Program-made: the position numbers and the translations under genes
NCBI RefSeq assembly: GCF_012395815.1
Contig: NZ_JAAZQQ010000006.1
Location: 124,001-188,000 of the forward strand
DNA from: Roseicyclus persicicus
Lineage (GTDB): Bacteria > Pseudomonadota > Alphaproteobacteria > Rhodobacterales > Rhodobacteraceae
Length of the DNA: 64,000 bases
Direction: 5' to 3'
The notes under the pieces: generated by a model
Told to the model about the DNA's origin: nothing
Seen by the model: the letters and a program-made list of their open reading frames with translations, nothing else
Database searches by the model: none
Part shown: one piece after another, positions 36,810 to 45,058 of the stretch
How positions within the stretch are numbered: position 1 is the first letter of the stretch
Layout: each line of letters opens with the position of its first letter

Positions 36810-37703
36810 TCAGGCCACGCTCGCCTCGAGCCGCGCGATTTCGGCGCGCATCCCGTCGCGCAGCAGCGTGGCGAAGCGGTCGAGCCGGGCGTCGCGCGGC
36901 CCCGCATGGCTGACCAGCCAGAAGGCGCGGGTCAGCCGCACACGGTCGGGCAGCACCCGGACCAGATCGGGGGCAGCGGGCAGCGCGAAGTCGTGCACGA
37001 TCGCCAGCCCCGCGCCCGCCCGGGCGAGGTTCAGCTGCACCGACACGGCGTTGGAGGCGAGCGGCACACGGGTCACGCCGAAGCCGGCGAGATAGTCGAG
37101 CTCGGCGTCGAAGATCATGTCGGGGATGTAGCCGATCATCCGCGCGCCCTTCAGCGCCTCGGGCCCGTCCGGCGCGCCGTGGGCGGCGAGCCAGTCGCGC
37201 GAGGCGGCCAGCGACAGGTGGTAGTCCGACAGCTTCTCGGCGCGCAGGCGCTGGGTCGCGGGGGGCGACACGGTGATGGCGAGGTCGGCCTCGCGGCGCG
37301 ACAGGTTCACCACCCGGGGCAACGCGAGGATCTGGATGTCGAGGTCGGGGTGCGCCGCGCCGATCTGCGCGCAGACCTGCGGCAGAAGGTAGTTGGCGCA
37401 GCCGTCGGGCGCGCCGATGCGCAGCGTCCCCGACAGCCGCTCGCCCCCTGCCCCGGCGGTTTCCGCCCGCCCCTCGGCCAGCGCCGCCTCGGCGGCCTCG
37501 GCGCGCGGCAGGAGGCGCTGGCCCGCCTCGGTCAGCGCGTAGCCCTGGGGCGACTTGGCAAAGAGGACGGCGCCGAGGCTGCGCTCCAGCCGCGCGATCC
37601 GGCGGCCCGCGGTGGCGGGGTCGAGACGCAGGGTTTTCGCCGCGCCGGACAGCCCCTCGGCGCGGGCGACGGCGAGAAAGACGCGCAGGTCGTCCCAGTT
37701 CAT
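36810..37703 (-). CDS. LysR-family transcriptional regulator
   Basis: 297 residues. The N-terminal helix-turn-helix (MNWDDLRVFLAVARAEGLSG, then PATAGRRIARLERSLGAVLF) and the periplasmic-binding-like effector domain are standard LysR. It is divergent from mmsA with a 201-bp intergenic region, so control of mmsA or the valine pathway is likely but unproven. Element C lies 24 bp upstream of its start. Start ATG 37703; the extension of the frame upstream runs into the repeat. Confidence 0.92.
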   Translation of the reverse strand: MNWDDLRVFLAVARAEGLSGAAKTLRLDPATAGRRIARLERSLGAVLFAKSPQGYALTEAGQRLLPRAEAAEAALAEGRAETAGAGGERLSGTLRIGAPDGCANYLLPQVCAQIGAAHPDLDIQILALPRVVNLSRREADLAITVSPPATQRLRAEKLSDYHLSLAASRDWLAAHGAPDGPEALKGARMIGYIPDMIFDAELDYLAGFGVTRVPLASNAVSVQLNLARAGAGLAIVHDFALPAAPDLVRVLPDRVRLTRAFWLVSHAGPRDARLDRFATLLRDGMRAEIARLEASVA

Positions 37704-37726
37704 GGAAGCCCCCAGTTGCGGCGCGG

Positions 37727-37794
37727 GCGTTTTCCTCGAGGAAAACGCACGCGAAATCTCGAGATTTCCCGTGCGGAAAACCCGGGTTTTCCGC
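37727..37794. repeat. 68-bp triple-palindrome element, copy C
   Basis: Palindromes at 37727-37748 (GCGTTTTCCTC / GAGGAAAACGC, perfect), 37749-37772 (ACGCGAAATCTC / GAGATTTCCCGT, one mismatch) and 37773-37794 (GCGGAAAACCC / GGGTTTTCCGC, perfect). Same orientation as copy A. Unlike copies A and B it lies in a divergent promoter region (lysR-mmsA), so the family cannot be only a transcription terminator. Confidence 0.92.
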
Positions 37795-37801
37795 CCCGCC
37801 C

Positions 37802-37815
37802 TTGCATTATCGCAA
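37802..37815. promoter_or_regulatory. Candidate LysR-type site before mmsA
   Basis: TTGC-ATTATC-GCAA is an inverted repeat in the lysR-mmsA gap, about 90 bp before mmsA. LysR regulators usually bind such interrupted dyads; spacing here is 6 rather than the commoner 5, so this is tentative. Confidence 0.35.
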
Positions 37816-37904
37816 AACGACTTTGGCAACCTGCCGCTTTTCCCGGCATTCCTGCAAGGCTAGACTGCGCGCCGAGAGACACCACACCCCCGAGGGAGGA
37901 CGAG

Positions 37905-39404
37905 ATGCAGCAGATCGGACACTGGATCGACGGCAAGCGCGTGGCGGGCACGTCGGGCCGCACCGCCGATGTCTACAACCCCGCGACCGGCGAGGTGCAG
38001 GCGCAGGTCGCGCTCGCCTCCAAGGCCGAGATGGACGCCGCCGTCGCCAGCGCGGCCAAGGCGCAGAAGGCATGGGGCGCGATGAACCCGCAGCGGCGCG
38101 CGCGCGTGATGATGGAGCTGGTGCGCCTGCTCAACCGCGACATGGACAAGCTGGCCGAGGCGATCAGCCGCGAGCACGGCAAGACCTTCCCCGACGCCAA
38201 GGGCGACGTGCAGCGCGGCCTCGAGGTGATCGAGTTCTGCATCGGCGCGCCGCATCTGCTGAAGGGCGAGTTCACCGACAGCGCCGGCCCCGGCATCGAC
38301 ATGTATTCCATGCGCCAGCCGCTGGGCGTGGTCGCGGGCATCACGCCCTTCAACTTCCCCGCCATGATCCCGCTGTGGAAGATGGGCCCGGCGCTGGCGT
38401 CGGGCAACGCGATGATCCTCAAGCCGTCCGAGCGCGACCCGTCCTGCCCGATGATGCTGGCCGAGCTGTGCCAGGAGGCGGGCCTGCCCGACGGCGTCCT
38501 GCAGGTGATCAACGGCGACAAGGAAGCGGTCGACGCCATCCTCGACAACGACACGATCCAGGCCGTGGGCTTCGTCGGCTCCACCCCGATCGCGCAGTAC
38601 ATCTACAGCCGCGCCACCGCGAACGGCAAACGCAGCCAGTGCTTCGGCGGCGCCAAGAACCACATGATCATCATGCCCGACGCCGACATGGACCAGGCCG
38701 CCGATGCGCTGGTCGGTGCGGGCTACGGCGCGGCCGGCGAACGCTGCATGGCGATCTCGGTCGCCGTGCCGGTGGGCGAGGAAACCGCCGACCGCCTGAT
38801 CGAGAAGCTGGTGCCGCGCATCGAGGCGCTGAAGGTCGGCCCCTACACCGCCGGCAACGACGTCGACTTCGGCCCCGTGGTCACGGCGGCCGCCAAGGCC
38901 AACATCCTGCGGCTGGTCGAAAGCGGCGTCGCGCAGGGCGCCGAGCTGGTGGTCGACGGCCGCGACTTCAGCCTGCAGGGCTACGAGAACGGCTTCTTCG
39001 TCGGCGCGCACCTGTTCGACCGCGTGACGCCGGACATGGACATCTACAAGACCGAGATCTTCGGCCCCGTCCTGTCCACCGTCCGCGCGGCCTCCTACGA
39101 GGAGGCGATCGGCCTGGCGATGGACCACGAATACGGCAACGGCACCGCGATCTTCACCCGCGACGGGGACGCGGCGCGCGACTTCGCCAACCGCATCAAC
39201 ATCGGCATGGTCGGCATCAACGTGCCGATCCCGGTGCCGCTGGCCTACCACACCTTCGGCGGCTGGAAGCGGTCGGGCTTCGGCGACCTGAACCAGCACG
39301 GGCCGGACGCCTTCCGCTTCTACACGCGGACCAAGACGGTGACGGCGCGCTGGCCCTCGGGCATCAAGGAAGGCGCGGCCTTCAACTTCAAGGCGATGGA
39401 ATGA
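37905..39404 (+). CDS. mmsA: Methylmalonate-semialdehyde dehydrogenase (CoA-acylating)
   Basis: 499 residues, the normal size. It oxidises methylmalonate semialdehyde to propionyl-CoA at the end of valine degradation. ITPFNFPAMIPLWKMGPAL is the NAD/CoA pocket; GFVGSTPIAQYIYSRA the nucleotide fold; CFGGAKNHMIIMPD replaces the usual ALDH glutamate region, as in MmsA; GAAGERCMAISV holds the catalytic cysteine. Start ATG 37905 with GGGAGGACGAG upstream. The 3' end overlaps the convergent YkgJ gene by 17 bp. Confidence 0.97.
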   Translation: MQQIGHWIDGKRVAGTSGRTADVYNPATGEVQAQVALASKAEMDAAVASAAKAQKAWGAMNPQRRARVMMELVRLLNRDMDKLAEAISREHGKTFPDAKGDVQRGLEVIEFCIGAPHLLKGEFTDSAGPGIDMYSMRQPLGVVAGITPFNFPAMIPLWKMGPALASGNAMILKPSERDPSCPMMLAELCQEAGLPDGVLQVINGDKEAVDAILDNDTIQAVGFVGSTPIAQYIYSRATANGKRSQCFGGAKNHMIIMPDADMDQAADALVGAGYGAAGERCMAISVAVPVGEETADRLIEKLVPRIEALKVGPYTAGNDVDFGPVVTAAAKANILRLVESGVAQGAELVVDGRDFSLQGYENGFFVGAHLFDRVTPDMDIYKTEIFGPVLSTVRAASYEEAIGLAMDHEYGNGTAIFTRDGDAARDFANRINIGMVGINVPIPVPLAYHTFGGWKRSGFGDLNQHGPDAFRFYTRTKTVTARWPSGIKEGAAFNFKAME

Positions 39405-39810
39405 CAGGCGCCTCGGGCGGGGCCATCCCCGCCCCCGGCACCATCACCGGCGCCGTCCCCGGCGGGGGCGGCGCCGGTTGCGTTTGCGCCATGGCGAAGG
39501 CGCGCAACGCCTCGGCCTCATGCCCACGGTGCTGGCGCGCCTTGAGGCATTCGAAGCTGCCCGCGCGGAAGGCGCGGCAGGCGGTCGGGCGGTCCTCGTA
39601 GATCGCGCAGAGCGTGGCGCCCTCGGCCGTGACCGTCAGTTGCGCGCAATGCCCGCAGGCCATGCTCATGTAGCGGCGGCCCTCGATCTCGGTCGTGGCC
39701 GAGGCCGGAATCGCGCGGCCGCGGTCCTCGGGCAGAAGGGCGACATAGCGGTCGTGACCGCCGAAGCAGCAGGCCCCGCAGGCCGTGCAGTCGAATGTGG
39801 GGGAGGACAC
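39388..39810 (-). CDS. YkgJ-family cysteine cluster protein
   Basis: 140 residues. DCTACGACCFGGHDRYVAL near the N-terminus and ACGHCAQL plus TACRAFRAGSFEC form the CxxCxxCC-type cluster of YkgJ-family proteins, thought to bind Zn or Fe-S. A proline-rich tail (from about 110) ends the protein. Convergent with mmsA; 3' ends overlap by 17 bp. Function unknown. Confidence 0.88.
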   Translation of the reverse strand: MSSPTFDCTACGACCFGGHDRYVALLPEDRGRAIPASATTEIEGRRYMSMACGHCAQLTVTAEGATLCAIYEDRPTACRAFRAGSFECLKARQHRGHEAEALRAFAMAQTQPAPPPPGTAPVMVPGAGMAPPEAPVIPSP

Positions 39811-39994
39811 CGAAGCACCCGTGCGATGCGCCGGCAGGGCCGGCCCGATGCCGCCCGCGATGCGCCGCCGGGGCAGATAGCGGCCCGCGCGACGCCCGGC
39901 AAGGGGAGCGGTTGCGCAAGTTAACGCTTGTCACGGCTCCGCGATTTTCACAAAACTGCGAGGACGGCGTTTCCAGTGTCAGGCGAGAGTTGTC

Positions 39995-40414
39995 ATGCCA
40001 GTAACGTTCCGGATTTTTCCGGACCATGCACTCGTGACCGTGCGCTACACGGGTCACGTGCGGTTCTGCGACGGTCAGTCCGCGTTCTGCGACTACCTCG
40101 AACACCCGGACCGGCGCAGACGGGAAAAGCACCTGCTGGACCTGAGCGAGGTGACGGGGTTCGACCGCGACTATGCCCGGCTGATGCAGATGCAGGCGGT
40201 CAAGGCCGCCGCCTTCTACGAAACCGGCGGGCCCGCGATGCTGCTGTACCTTGCGCCTACGGACGTCAGCCTGCGTCTGGCCCTGATGTTCCAGCGCAGC
40301 TGGGACGGGGTGGCCGACCTGGCCGTGCGGGTCGTGCGCGAGACCGAGCAGGCCGAGGACGTGCTGGGCCTGCGCCCCGGCGCGCTGGAGACCCTGCTGC
40401 AGACCGTGCCCTGA
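39995..40414 (+). CDS. Hypothetical protein, possibly STAS/SpoIIAA-like
   Basis: 139 residues. Strand-helix alternation (VTFRIFPDHALVTVRYTGHV, then KHLLDLSEVTGFDRDYARLM) recalls STAS or SpoIIAA-like folds, but no definite family assignment can be made. No signal or membrane segment. The gene starts at ATG 39995, divergent from YkgJ. Its codon use is normal for the region. Confidence 0.7.
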   Translation: MPVTFRIFPDHALVTVRYTGHVRFCDGQSAFCDYLEHPDRRRREKHLLDLSEVTGFDRDYARLMQMQAVKAAAFYETGGPAMLLYLAPTDVSLRLALMFQRSWDGVADLAVRVVRETEQAEDVLGLRPGALETLLQTVP

Positions 40415-40495
40415 CGTCCGCGCCCGCCTTGCCCCTTGGCAAGGCCCCGCCGCCCCGGCCATGCTGGCACGACCGCAACCGGAGGGGGCGCGCGC

Positions 40496-41623
40496 ATGAC
40501 CGACCAGGCCTTCACGCTGGGGATCGAGGAGGAATACCTCCTCGTCGACCGCGAGACGGGCGATCTGCGCCAGGCGCCCGAGGGGCTGATGCAGGCCTGC
40601 GCCGCCGAGCTCGAGGGGCAGGTCAGCCCCGAGTTCCTGCAATGCCAGATCGAGATCGGCACCCGCGTCTGCACCGACATCGCCGCCGCGCGCGAGGATC
40701 TGAGGCGCCTGCGCGCCACGGTCTCGGCCTGCGCGGCCCGGCACGGGCTGTCGCCGATCGCGGTGTCCTGCCACCCCTTCGCCGACTGGAAGGACCAGCA
40801 CCACACCGACAAGGACCGCTACAACCGTCTTGCCCAGGACCTCGGCGGCGTGGTGCGGCGGATGCTGATCTGCGGGATGCATGTCCATGTCGGGCTGCCC
40901 GACGACGAGACGCGGATCGACCTGATGGGGCAGATGTCCTACTTCCTGCCGCATCTCTTGGCGCTGTCGGCGTCGTCGCCCTACTGGCAGGGGCAGGACA
41001 CGGGGCTGGCCTCCTACCGGCTGACGGTGTTCGACAACCTGCCGCGTACCGGGCTGCCGCCACTGTTCAGTTCCTTCGCGGAATACGGCCGCACCACCGA
41101 CACGCTGATCGAGCTGGGGCTGATCGAGGACACCACCAAGATCTGGTGGGACCTGCGCCCCTCGCACCGCTTCCCGACGCTGGAGGCCCGCATCTGCGAT
41201 GTCTCCCCCCGGATGGAGGACGCGCTGGCGCTGGCCGCCCTGGTGCAGTGCCTGATGCGCTTCTTCCACCGGCTGCGGCAGAAGAACCAGCGCTGGCGCA
41301 TCTACGACCGCTTCCTGATCAACGAGAACCGCTGGCGCGCGCAGCGCTACGGCACGACCGAGGGGCTGATCGACTTCGGCGCAAGGGCCATCATCCCCCT
41401 GCCCCGGGCCGTGGCCGAGATCCGCGAGCTGATCGCCGAGGACGCCGCCGCGCTGGGCTGCGAGGCTGAGATCGCGCGGCTGGCCCACATCGCCGAGGCC
41501 GGCACCAGCGCCACGCGCCAGCGCCGCGCCTTCGCCGAGGCCAGGGCCGCGGGGCGCGACGACCGCGCGGCGATGAAGGCGGTGGTCGACCACCTGATCG
41601 AGGAGTACCACCTCGACCTGTGA
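40496..41623 (+). CDS. Glutamate-cysteine-ligase-like carboxylate-amine ligase (YbdK family)
   Basis: 375 residues. [19 protein letters not shown] opens the GCS2 domain; [29 protein letters not shown] and [20 protein letters not shown] are family blocks around the ATP-grasp-like glutamine-synthetase fold. YbdK of E. coli shows weak glutamate-cysteine ligase activity; the natural substrate here is unknown. Start ATG 40496, after GGAGGGGGCGCGCGC. 90 bp before the acyl-CoA dehydrogenase gene, but a promoter and operator-like sequence lie between. Confidence 0.93.
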   Translation: MTDQAFTLGIEEEYLLVDRETGDLRQAPEGLMQACAAELEGQVSPEFLQCQIEIGTRVCTDIAAAREDLRRLRATVSACAARHGLSPIAVSCHPFADWKDQHHTDKDRYNRLAQDLGGVVRRMLICGMHVHVGLPDDETRIDLMGQMSYFLPHLLALSASSPYWQGQDTGLASYRLTVFDNLPRTGLPPLFSSFAEYGRTTDTLIELGLIEDTTKIWWDLRPSHRFPTLEARICDVSPRMEDALALAALVQCLMRFFHRLRQKNQRWRIYDRFLINENRWRAQRYGTTEGLIDFGARAIIPLPRAVAEIRELIAEDAAALGCEAEIARLAHIAEAGTSATRQRRAFAEARAAGRDDRAAMKAVVDHLIEEYHLDL

Positions 41624-41640
41624 CGGGCGCGCGGGCGGCC

Positions 41641-41685
41641 TTGCAAAACTCCTGCAACAGTCGGTAATTAAACGAGCGTTCAATT
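41641..41685 (+). promoter_or_regulatory. Candidate promoter and operator of the valine operon
   Basis: TTGCAA (41641-41646), 18 bp, TAATTA (41665-41670) give a sigma-70-like promoter. Overlapping the -10 is an inverted repeat AATTAAACG-AG-CGTTCAATT (41666-41685) with one mismatch per arm pair, the size and type of a TetR-family operator. It lies 29 bp before the acyl-CoA dehydrogenase start. No TetR gene is in the window, so the regulator is unidentified. Confidence 0.6.
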
Positions 41686-41713
41686 CTTCGGGCACCAAGG
41701 GGAGGAGCCGCAG

Positions 41714-42856
41714 ATGGACTTCGCACTGAGCGAGGAGGCGCAGGCCGTCCACGACATGGCGCTGGAGTTCGGCCAGGCCGAGATCGCGCCCCACGCGCGC
41801 GACTGGGAACGGGAGGGCACGATCCCCAAGGCGCTGTGGCCCAAGCTGGCCGCGCTGGGCTTCGGCGGGCTCTACGTGTCCGAGGACAAGGGCGGATCGG
41901 GCTTGAGCCGGCTCGAGGCGACGCTGGTGTTCGAGGCGCTGAGCCGCGCCTGCCCCTCGGTCGCGGCCTTCCTGTCGATCCACAACATGTGCGCCAAGAT
42001 GATCGAGCTCTATGGCTCGGACGAGCTGCAGGCCCGGTTCCTGCCCCGAGCGCTGGGCATGGAGACCTTCTTTTCCTACTGCCTGACCGAACCCGGCTCG
42101 GGCTCGGACGCGGCCGCGCTCAAGACGCGGGCCGAGCGCACCAACGACGGCTACGCGCTGACCGGCACCAAGGCCTTCATCTCGGGAGGCGGCTATTCGG
42201 ACGCCTACATCGTGATGTGCCGCACCGGCGGCGACGGCCCGCGCGGGATCTCGGCGGTGATCGTCGAGGACGGCGCCCCGGGCCTGTCCTTCGGCGGGCT
42301 CGAGGACAAGATGGGCTGGCGCTCGCAGCCGACGCGGCAGGTGCAGTTCGACGCCTGCGCGGTGCCGGCCGGCAACCTGCTGGGCGAGGAAGGGCTGGGG
42401 TTCAAATACGCCATGGCGGGGCTGGACGGCGGGCGGCTCAACATCGCGGCCTGTTCGCTGGGCGCGGCGGCGGCGGCGCTGGAGCAGACGCTGGCCTACA
42501 TGGGCGAGCGCAAGGCCTTCGGGCAGAGCATCGACCAGTTCCAGGCGCTGCAGTTCCGGCTGGCGGACATGGAGATCGAGCTGGAGGCCGCGCGCGTGAT
42601 GCTGCGGCAGGCGGCGTGGAAACTGGACCAGGGCGCGCCGGACGCGACGAAACATTGCGCCATGGCCAAGAAATTCGTGACCGAGGCCGGCAGCCGCATC
42701 GTCGACCAGTGCCTGCAGCTGCACGGCGGTTACGGCTACCTGGCCGACTACGGCATCGAGAAGCTGGTGCGCGACCTGCGCGTGCACCAGATCCTCGAGG
42801 GCACCAACGAGATCATGCGCCTGATCGTGGCGCGCCACATGCTGGCCGCGCGCTAG
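41714..42856 (+). CDS. Acyl-CoA dehydrogenase, probably isobutyryl-CoA
   Basis: 380 residues with the standard fold: CLTEPGSGSDAAALKTRAE (FAD site), TGTKAFISGGGYSDAYIVM, KAFGQSIDQFQALQFRLADM, and ILEGTNEIMRLIVARHML holding the catalytic glutamate region. Neighbouring genes (mmsA, hydratase/hydrolase, mmsB) place it in valine degradation, where it would turn isobutyryl-CoA into methacrylyl-CoA. Short-chain substrate preference cannot be proved by eye. 54 bp from the next gene, with a repeat core in between. Confidence 0.92.
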   Translation: MDFALSEEAQAVHDMALEFGQAEIAPHARDWEREGTIPKALWPKLAALGFGGLYVSEDKGGSGLSRLEATLVFEALSRACPSVAAFLSIHNMCAKMIELYGSDELQARFLPRALGMETFFSYCLTEPGSGSDAAALKTRAERTNDGYALTGTKAFISGGGYSDAYIVMCRTGGDGPRGISAVIVEDGAPGLSFGGLEDKMGWRSQPTRQVQFDACAVPAGNLLGEEGLGFKYAMAGLDGGRLNIAACSLGAAAAALEQTLAYMGERKAFGQSIDQFQALQFRLADMEIELEAARVMLRQAAWKLDQGAPDATKHCAMAKKFVTEAGSRIVDQCLQLHGGYGYLADYGIEKLVRDLRVHQILEGTNEIMRLIVARHMLAAR

Positions 42857-42870
42857 GCGGCGGGCGGGTC

Positions 42871-42893
42871 ATGCGTATTTTGGGAAAGATGAA
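42871..42893 (+). repeat. Solitary core of the composite hairpin element, copy G4
   Basis: TGCGTATTTTGGGAAAGATG, followed by AAG, matches the conserved end of the elements at 2.8, 15.4 and 53.8 kb apart from one base (TTTTGGG for TTTGGGG). The hairpin half is missing. It ends 17 bp before the next gene's ATG. A frame starting at its ATG (42889) encodes nine residues and stops in TGA that overlaps the start of the hydratase gene. Confidence 0.75.
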
Positions 42894-42910
42894 GGGGGCT
42901 GGGCGGCGGC

Positions 42911-43945
42911 ATGGCTGAGGACATCGACATCCGCGTCGAGGGGCGCGCGGGGCGGATCACGCTGCGGCGGCCGCAGGCGCTGAACGCGCTGAGCTACGAC
43001 ATGGTGCGCGCCATCGACGCGGCGCTGATCGGCTGGGCGGACGACGGCGCGGTGGCGCTGGTGGTGATCGACGCCGAGGGCGACCGCGCCTTCTGCGCCG
43101 GCGGCGACATCGCCGAGATGCACGCGACGGGGATGGCCGAGGATTACGCCTACGGGCGCCGGTTCTGGGCCGACGAATACCGGATGAACGCGCGGTTCTT
43201 CCATTTCCCCAAGCCCGTGGTCAGCCTGATGCAGGGCTTCACCATGGGGGGCGGCGTCGGCATCGGCTGCCACGCCTCGCACCGGGTGGTCTGCGAGACG
43301 AGCCAAATCGCCCTGCCCGAATGCGGGATCGGGCTGGTGCCCGACGTGGGCAGCACGCTGCTGCTGGCCCGCGCGCCGGGGCGGCTGGGCGAATACCTCG
43401 GCGTCACGGGGGCGCGCATGGGCCCGGGCGACGCGATCCTCGCGGAGTTCGCGGACTACTACATCCCGCGCGAGGCCTGGCCCGCGCTGGTGGCCGAGCT
43501 GTGCGAGACCGGCGACTGGGAGGCGGTGGACCGCGCGGCCGCGCCCGCGCCCGAGGCCCCGCTGGCCGCCGACCGGGCCGCGATCGACCGCCTGTTCGCG
43601 GGCGACACCCTCCGCGACGTGCTGAACCTGCTGACCATCGACGGGAGCGCGGTGGCCGAGGGCGCCCTGAAGCTCATGAACCGCAACAGCCCGCTGGCCG
43701 TCGCCTGCACGGTCGAGCTGGTCCACCGCGCCCGGCTGCGCGACACCATCGACGCGGCGCTGGAGCAGGAATACCGCTTTACCTACCGCGCGATGGAGAA
43801 GGGCGATTTCCTGGAAGGCATCCGGGCGGCGATCATCGACAAGGACCGGACGCCGCGCTGGCGCCACGCGGCGCTGGATGCCGTGCCCGCGACCGAGGTG
43901 GCGGCGATGCTGCTGCCGCTCGGCGCCGACGCACTGAAGCTCTGA
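42911..43945 (+). CDS. Enoyl-CoA hydratase/isomerase family, 3-hydroxyisobutyryl-CoA hydrolase type
   Basis: 344 residues, longer than simple enoyl-CoA hydratases and right for 3-hydroxyisobutyryl-CoA hydrolase. GDRAFCAGGDIAEMHATG is the oxyanion-hole block, MGGGVGIGCHASHRVV the second loop, and LPECGIGLVPDVGSTLLLAR the active-site helix with glutamate. In valine degradation it would release 3-hydroxyisobutyrate, substrate of the next gene's product MmsB. Start ATG 42911, 15 bp before mmsB ends the gap. Hydratase activity on methacrylyl-CoA cannot be excluded. Confidence 0.9.
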   Translation: MAEDIDIRVEGRAGRITLRRPQALNALSYDMVRAIDAALIGWADDGAVALVVIDAEGDRAFCAGGDIAEMHATGMAEDYAYGRRFWADEYRMNARFFHFPKPVVSLMQGFTMGGGVGIGCHASHRVVCETSQIALPECGIGLVPDVGSTLLLARAPGRLGEYLGVTGARMGPGDAILAEFADYYIPREAWPALVAELCETGDWEAVDRAAAPAPEAPLAADRAAIDRLFAGDTLRDVLNLLTIDGSAVAEGALKLMNRNSPLAVACTVELVHRARLRDTIDAALEQEYRFTYRAMEKGDFLEGIRAAIIDKDRTPRWRHAALDAVPATEVAAMLLPLGADALKL

Positions 43946-43960
43946 GAAAGGGAGAGGGTC

Positions 43961-44839
43961 ATGAGGATCGGGTTCATCGGTCTGGGCAACATGGGCGCGC
44001 CGATGGCCGCCAACCTCGTCAAGGCGGGCCACGCGGTGACGGGTTACGACGTGGCAGCCGCCGCGCCCGAGGGCGTGACGCGGGCCGACAGCGCGGCCGG
44101 GGCGGCGAAGGGCGCCGAGGTGGTCATCACCATGCTGCCGAACGGCGCGATCCTGAAACAGGTCGCGGCCGAGGTGATCCCGGCGATGGAGCCGGGCGCG
44201 GTCCTTCTCGACTGCTCCACCGTCGACGTGGCCAGCGCCCGCGAGGTGGCCGCGATGGCCGCGGGTGCGGGGCTCGGGTCGCTCGATGCGCCGGTGTCGG
44301 GGGGCGTGGGCGGGGCGGCGGCCGGCACGCTGACCTTCATGGTCGGCGGCACGCCCGAGGCCTTCGCCACCGCGAAACCCCTGTTCGACGCGATGGGCCG
44401 CAAGGCGGTGCATTGCGGGCCGGCGGGCAACGGGCAGGCCGCCAAGATCTGCAACAACATGATCCTCGGCGTCACCATGATCGCCACCTGCGAGGCCTTC
44501 GCGCTGGCCGACAAGCTGGGGCTGGACCGGCAGGCGATGTTCGACGTGGTCTCGACCTCGTCGGGGCAGAGCTGGTCGATGAACACCTACTGCCCCGCCC
44601 CCGGCGTCGGCCCGACCAGCCCCGCGGACAACGGCTACAGGCCCGGCTTCGCGGCGGAACTGATGCTCAAGGACCTGCGCCTCAGCCAGGCGGCGGCCGA
44701 GGGCGCCGACGCCGACACGCCGATGGGGGCGCTGGCGGCCGCGCTCTATGCCCGCTTCGTCGAGGAGGAGGACGGCCGCGGCCGGGACTTCTCGGCGATG
44801 CTGCCGAGATTCGAGGGCCGGGGACGGACAAGCTCCTAG
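43961..44839 (+). CDS. mmsB: 3-Hydroxyisobutyrate dehydrogenase
   Basis: 292 residues. MRIGFIGLGNMGAPMAANLV is the NAD-binding Rossmann motif; DAPVSGGVGGAAAGTL the substrate loop; GNGQAAKICNNMILGVTM holds the catalytic lysine. It oxidises 3-hydroxyisobutyrate to methylmalonate semialdehyde, which MmsA then uses. GAAAGGGAGAGGGTC precedes the ATG. Last gene of the valine unit; a T8-ending hairpin follows at 44882. Confidence 0.96.
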   Translation: MRIGFIGLGNMGAPMAANLVKAGHAVTGYDVAAAAPEGVTRADSAAGAAKGAEVVITMLPNGAILKQVAAEVIPAMEPGAVLLDCSTVDVASAREVAAMAAGAGLGSLDAPVSGGVGGAAAGTLTFMVGGTPEAFATAKPLFDAMGRKAVHCGPAGNGQAAKICNNMILGVTMIATCEAFALADKLGLDRQAMFDVVSTSSGQSWSMNTYCPAPGVGPTSPADNGYRPGFAAELMLKDLRLSQAAAEGADADTPMGALAAALYARFVEEEDGRGRDFSAMLPRFEGRGRTSS

Positions 44840-44881
44840 CGGATCGAAAGATATTTTCCTTTGAGATGTTGCCGAATTGTG

Positions 44882-45002
44882 GCACCTTGTCGGGGACACT
44901 CCAAGATATGTCCGCACAAGGCCCGGCGGGGCGGCCCTCTTGCTCAGGTGCACCTCAGCCAACCCGCCGGGCCGCGGACATCTCGACGGGGTGCTTTTTT
45001 TT
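44882..45002 (+). ncRNA. Long rod-like hairpin with T8 tail: sRNA candidate or elaborate terminator
   Basis: Outer arms GCACCTTGTCG (44882-44892) and CGACGGGGTGC (44984-44994) pair with two G-U pairs; ATGTCCGC (44908-44915) pairs with GCGGACAT (44974-44981); GGCCCGGCGGG (44920-44930) pairs perfectly with CCCGCCGGGCC (44963-44973); the tip GCTCAGG/CCTCAGC closes on TGCA. Eight T follow. An alternative fold pairs CCTTGT (44885-44890) with ACAAGG (44916-44921) around GGACA/TGTCC. No open reading frame or known RNA family recognised (SRP and 6S considered and rejected). It lies between mmsB and the convergent alaX gene, so it can at least terminate the mmsB transcript. Confidence 0.6.
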
Positions 45003-45058
45003 GCCCCCCATGATCCATGGCCCAGCCGGCGGCCCGATGACCGGGCCTGCGGCGTCCG

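Noticed and set aside
39518-42838. A 1106-codon open frame on the minus strand
   Set aside because: It lies antisense to the YbdK-family ligase and acyl-CoA dehydrogenase genes and shows the same low-complexity composition. Only its unrelated region 39388-39810 (another frame) is a real minus-strand gene.
42869-44962. A 697-codon open frame on the minus strand
   Set aside because: Antisense shadow of the hydratase/hydrolase and mmsB genes, with no start signal or recognised motif.
44882-45002. Signal recognition particle RNA or 6S RNA
   Set aside because: The UCAGG...CAGCC around the tip recalls SRP helix 8, but the conserved GGAA tetraloop and following purines are missing. Length and bubble layout do not fit 6S RNA.
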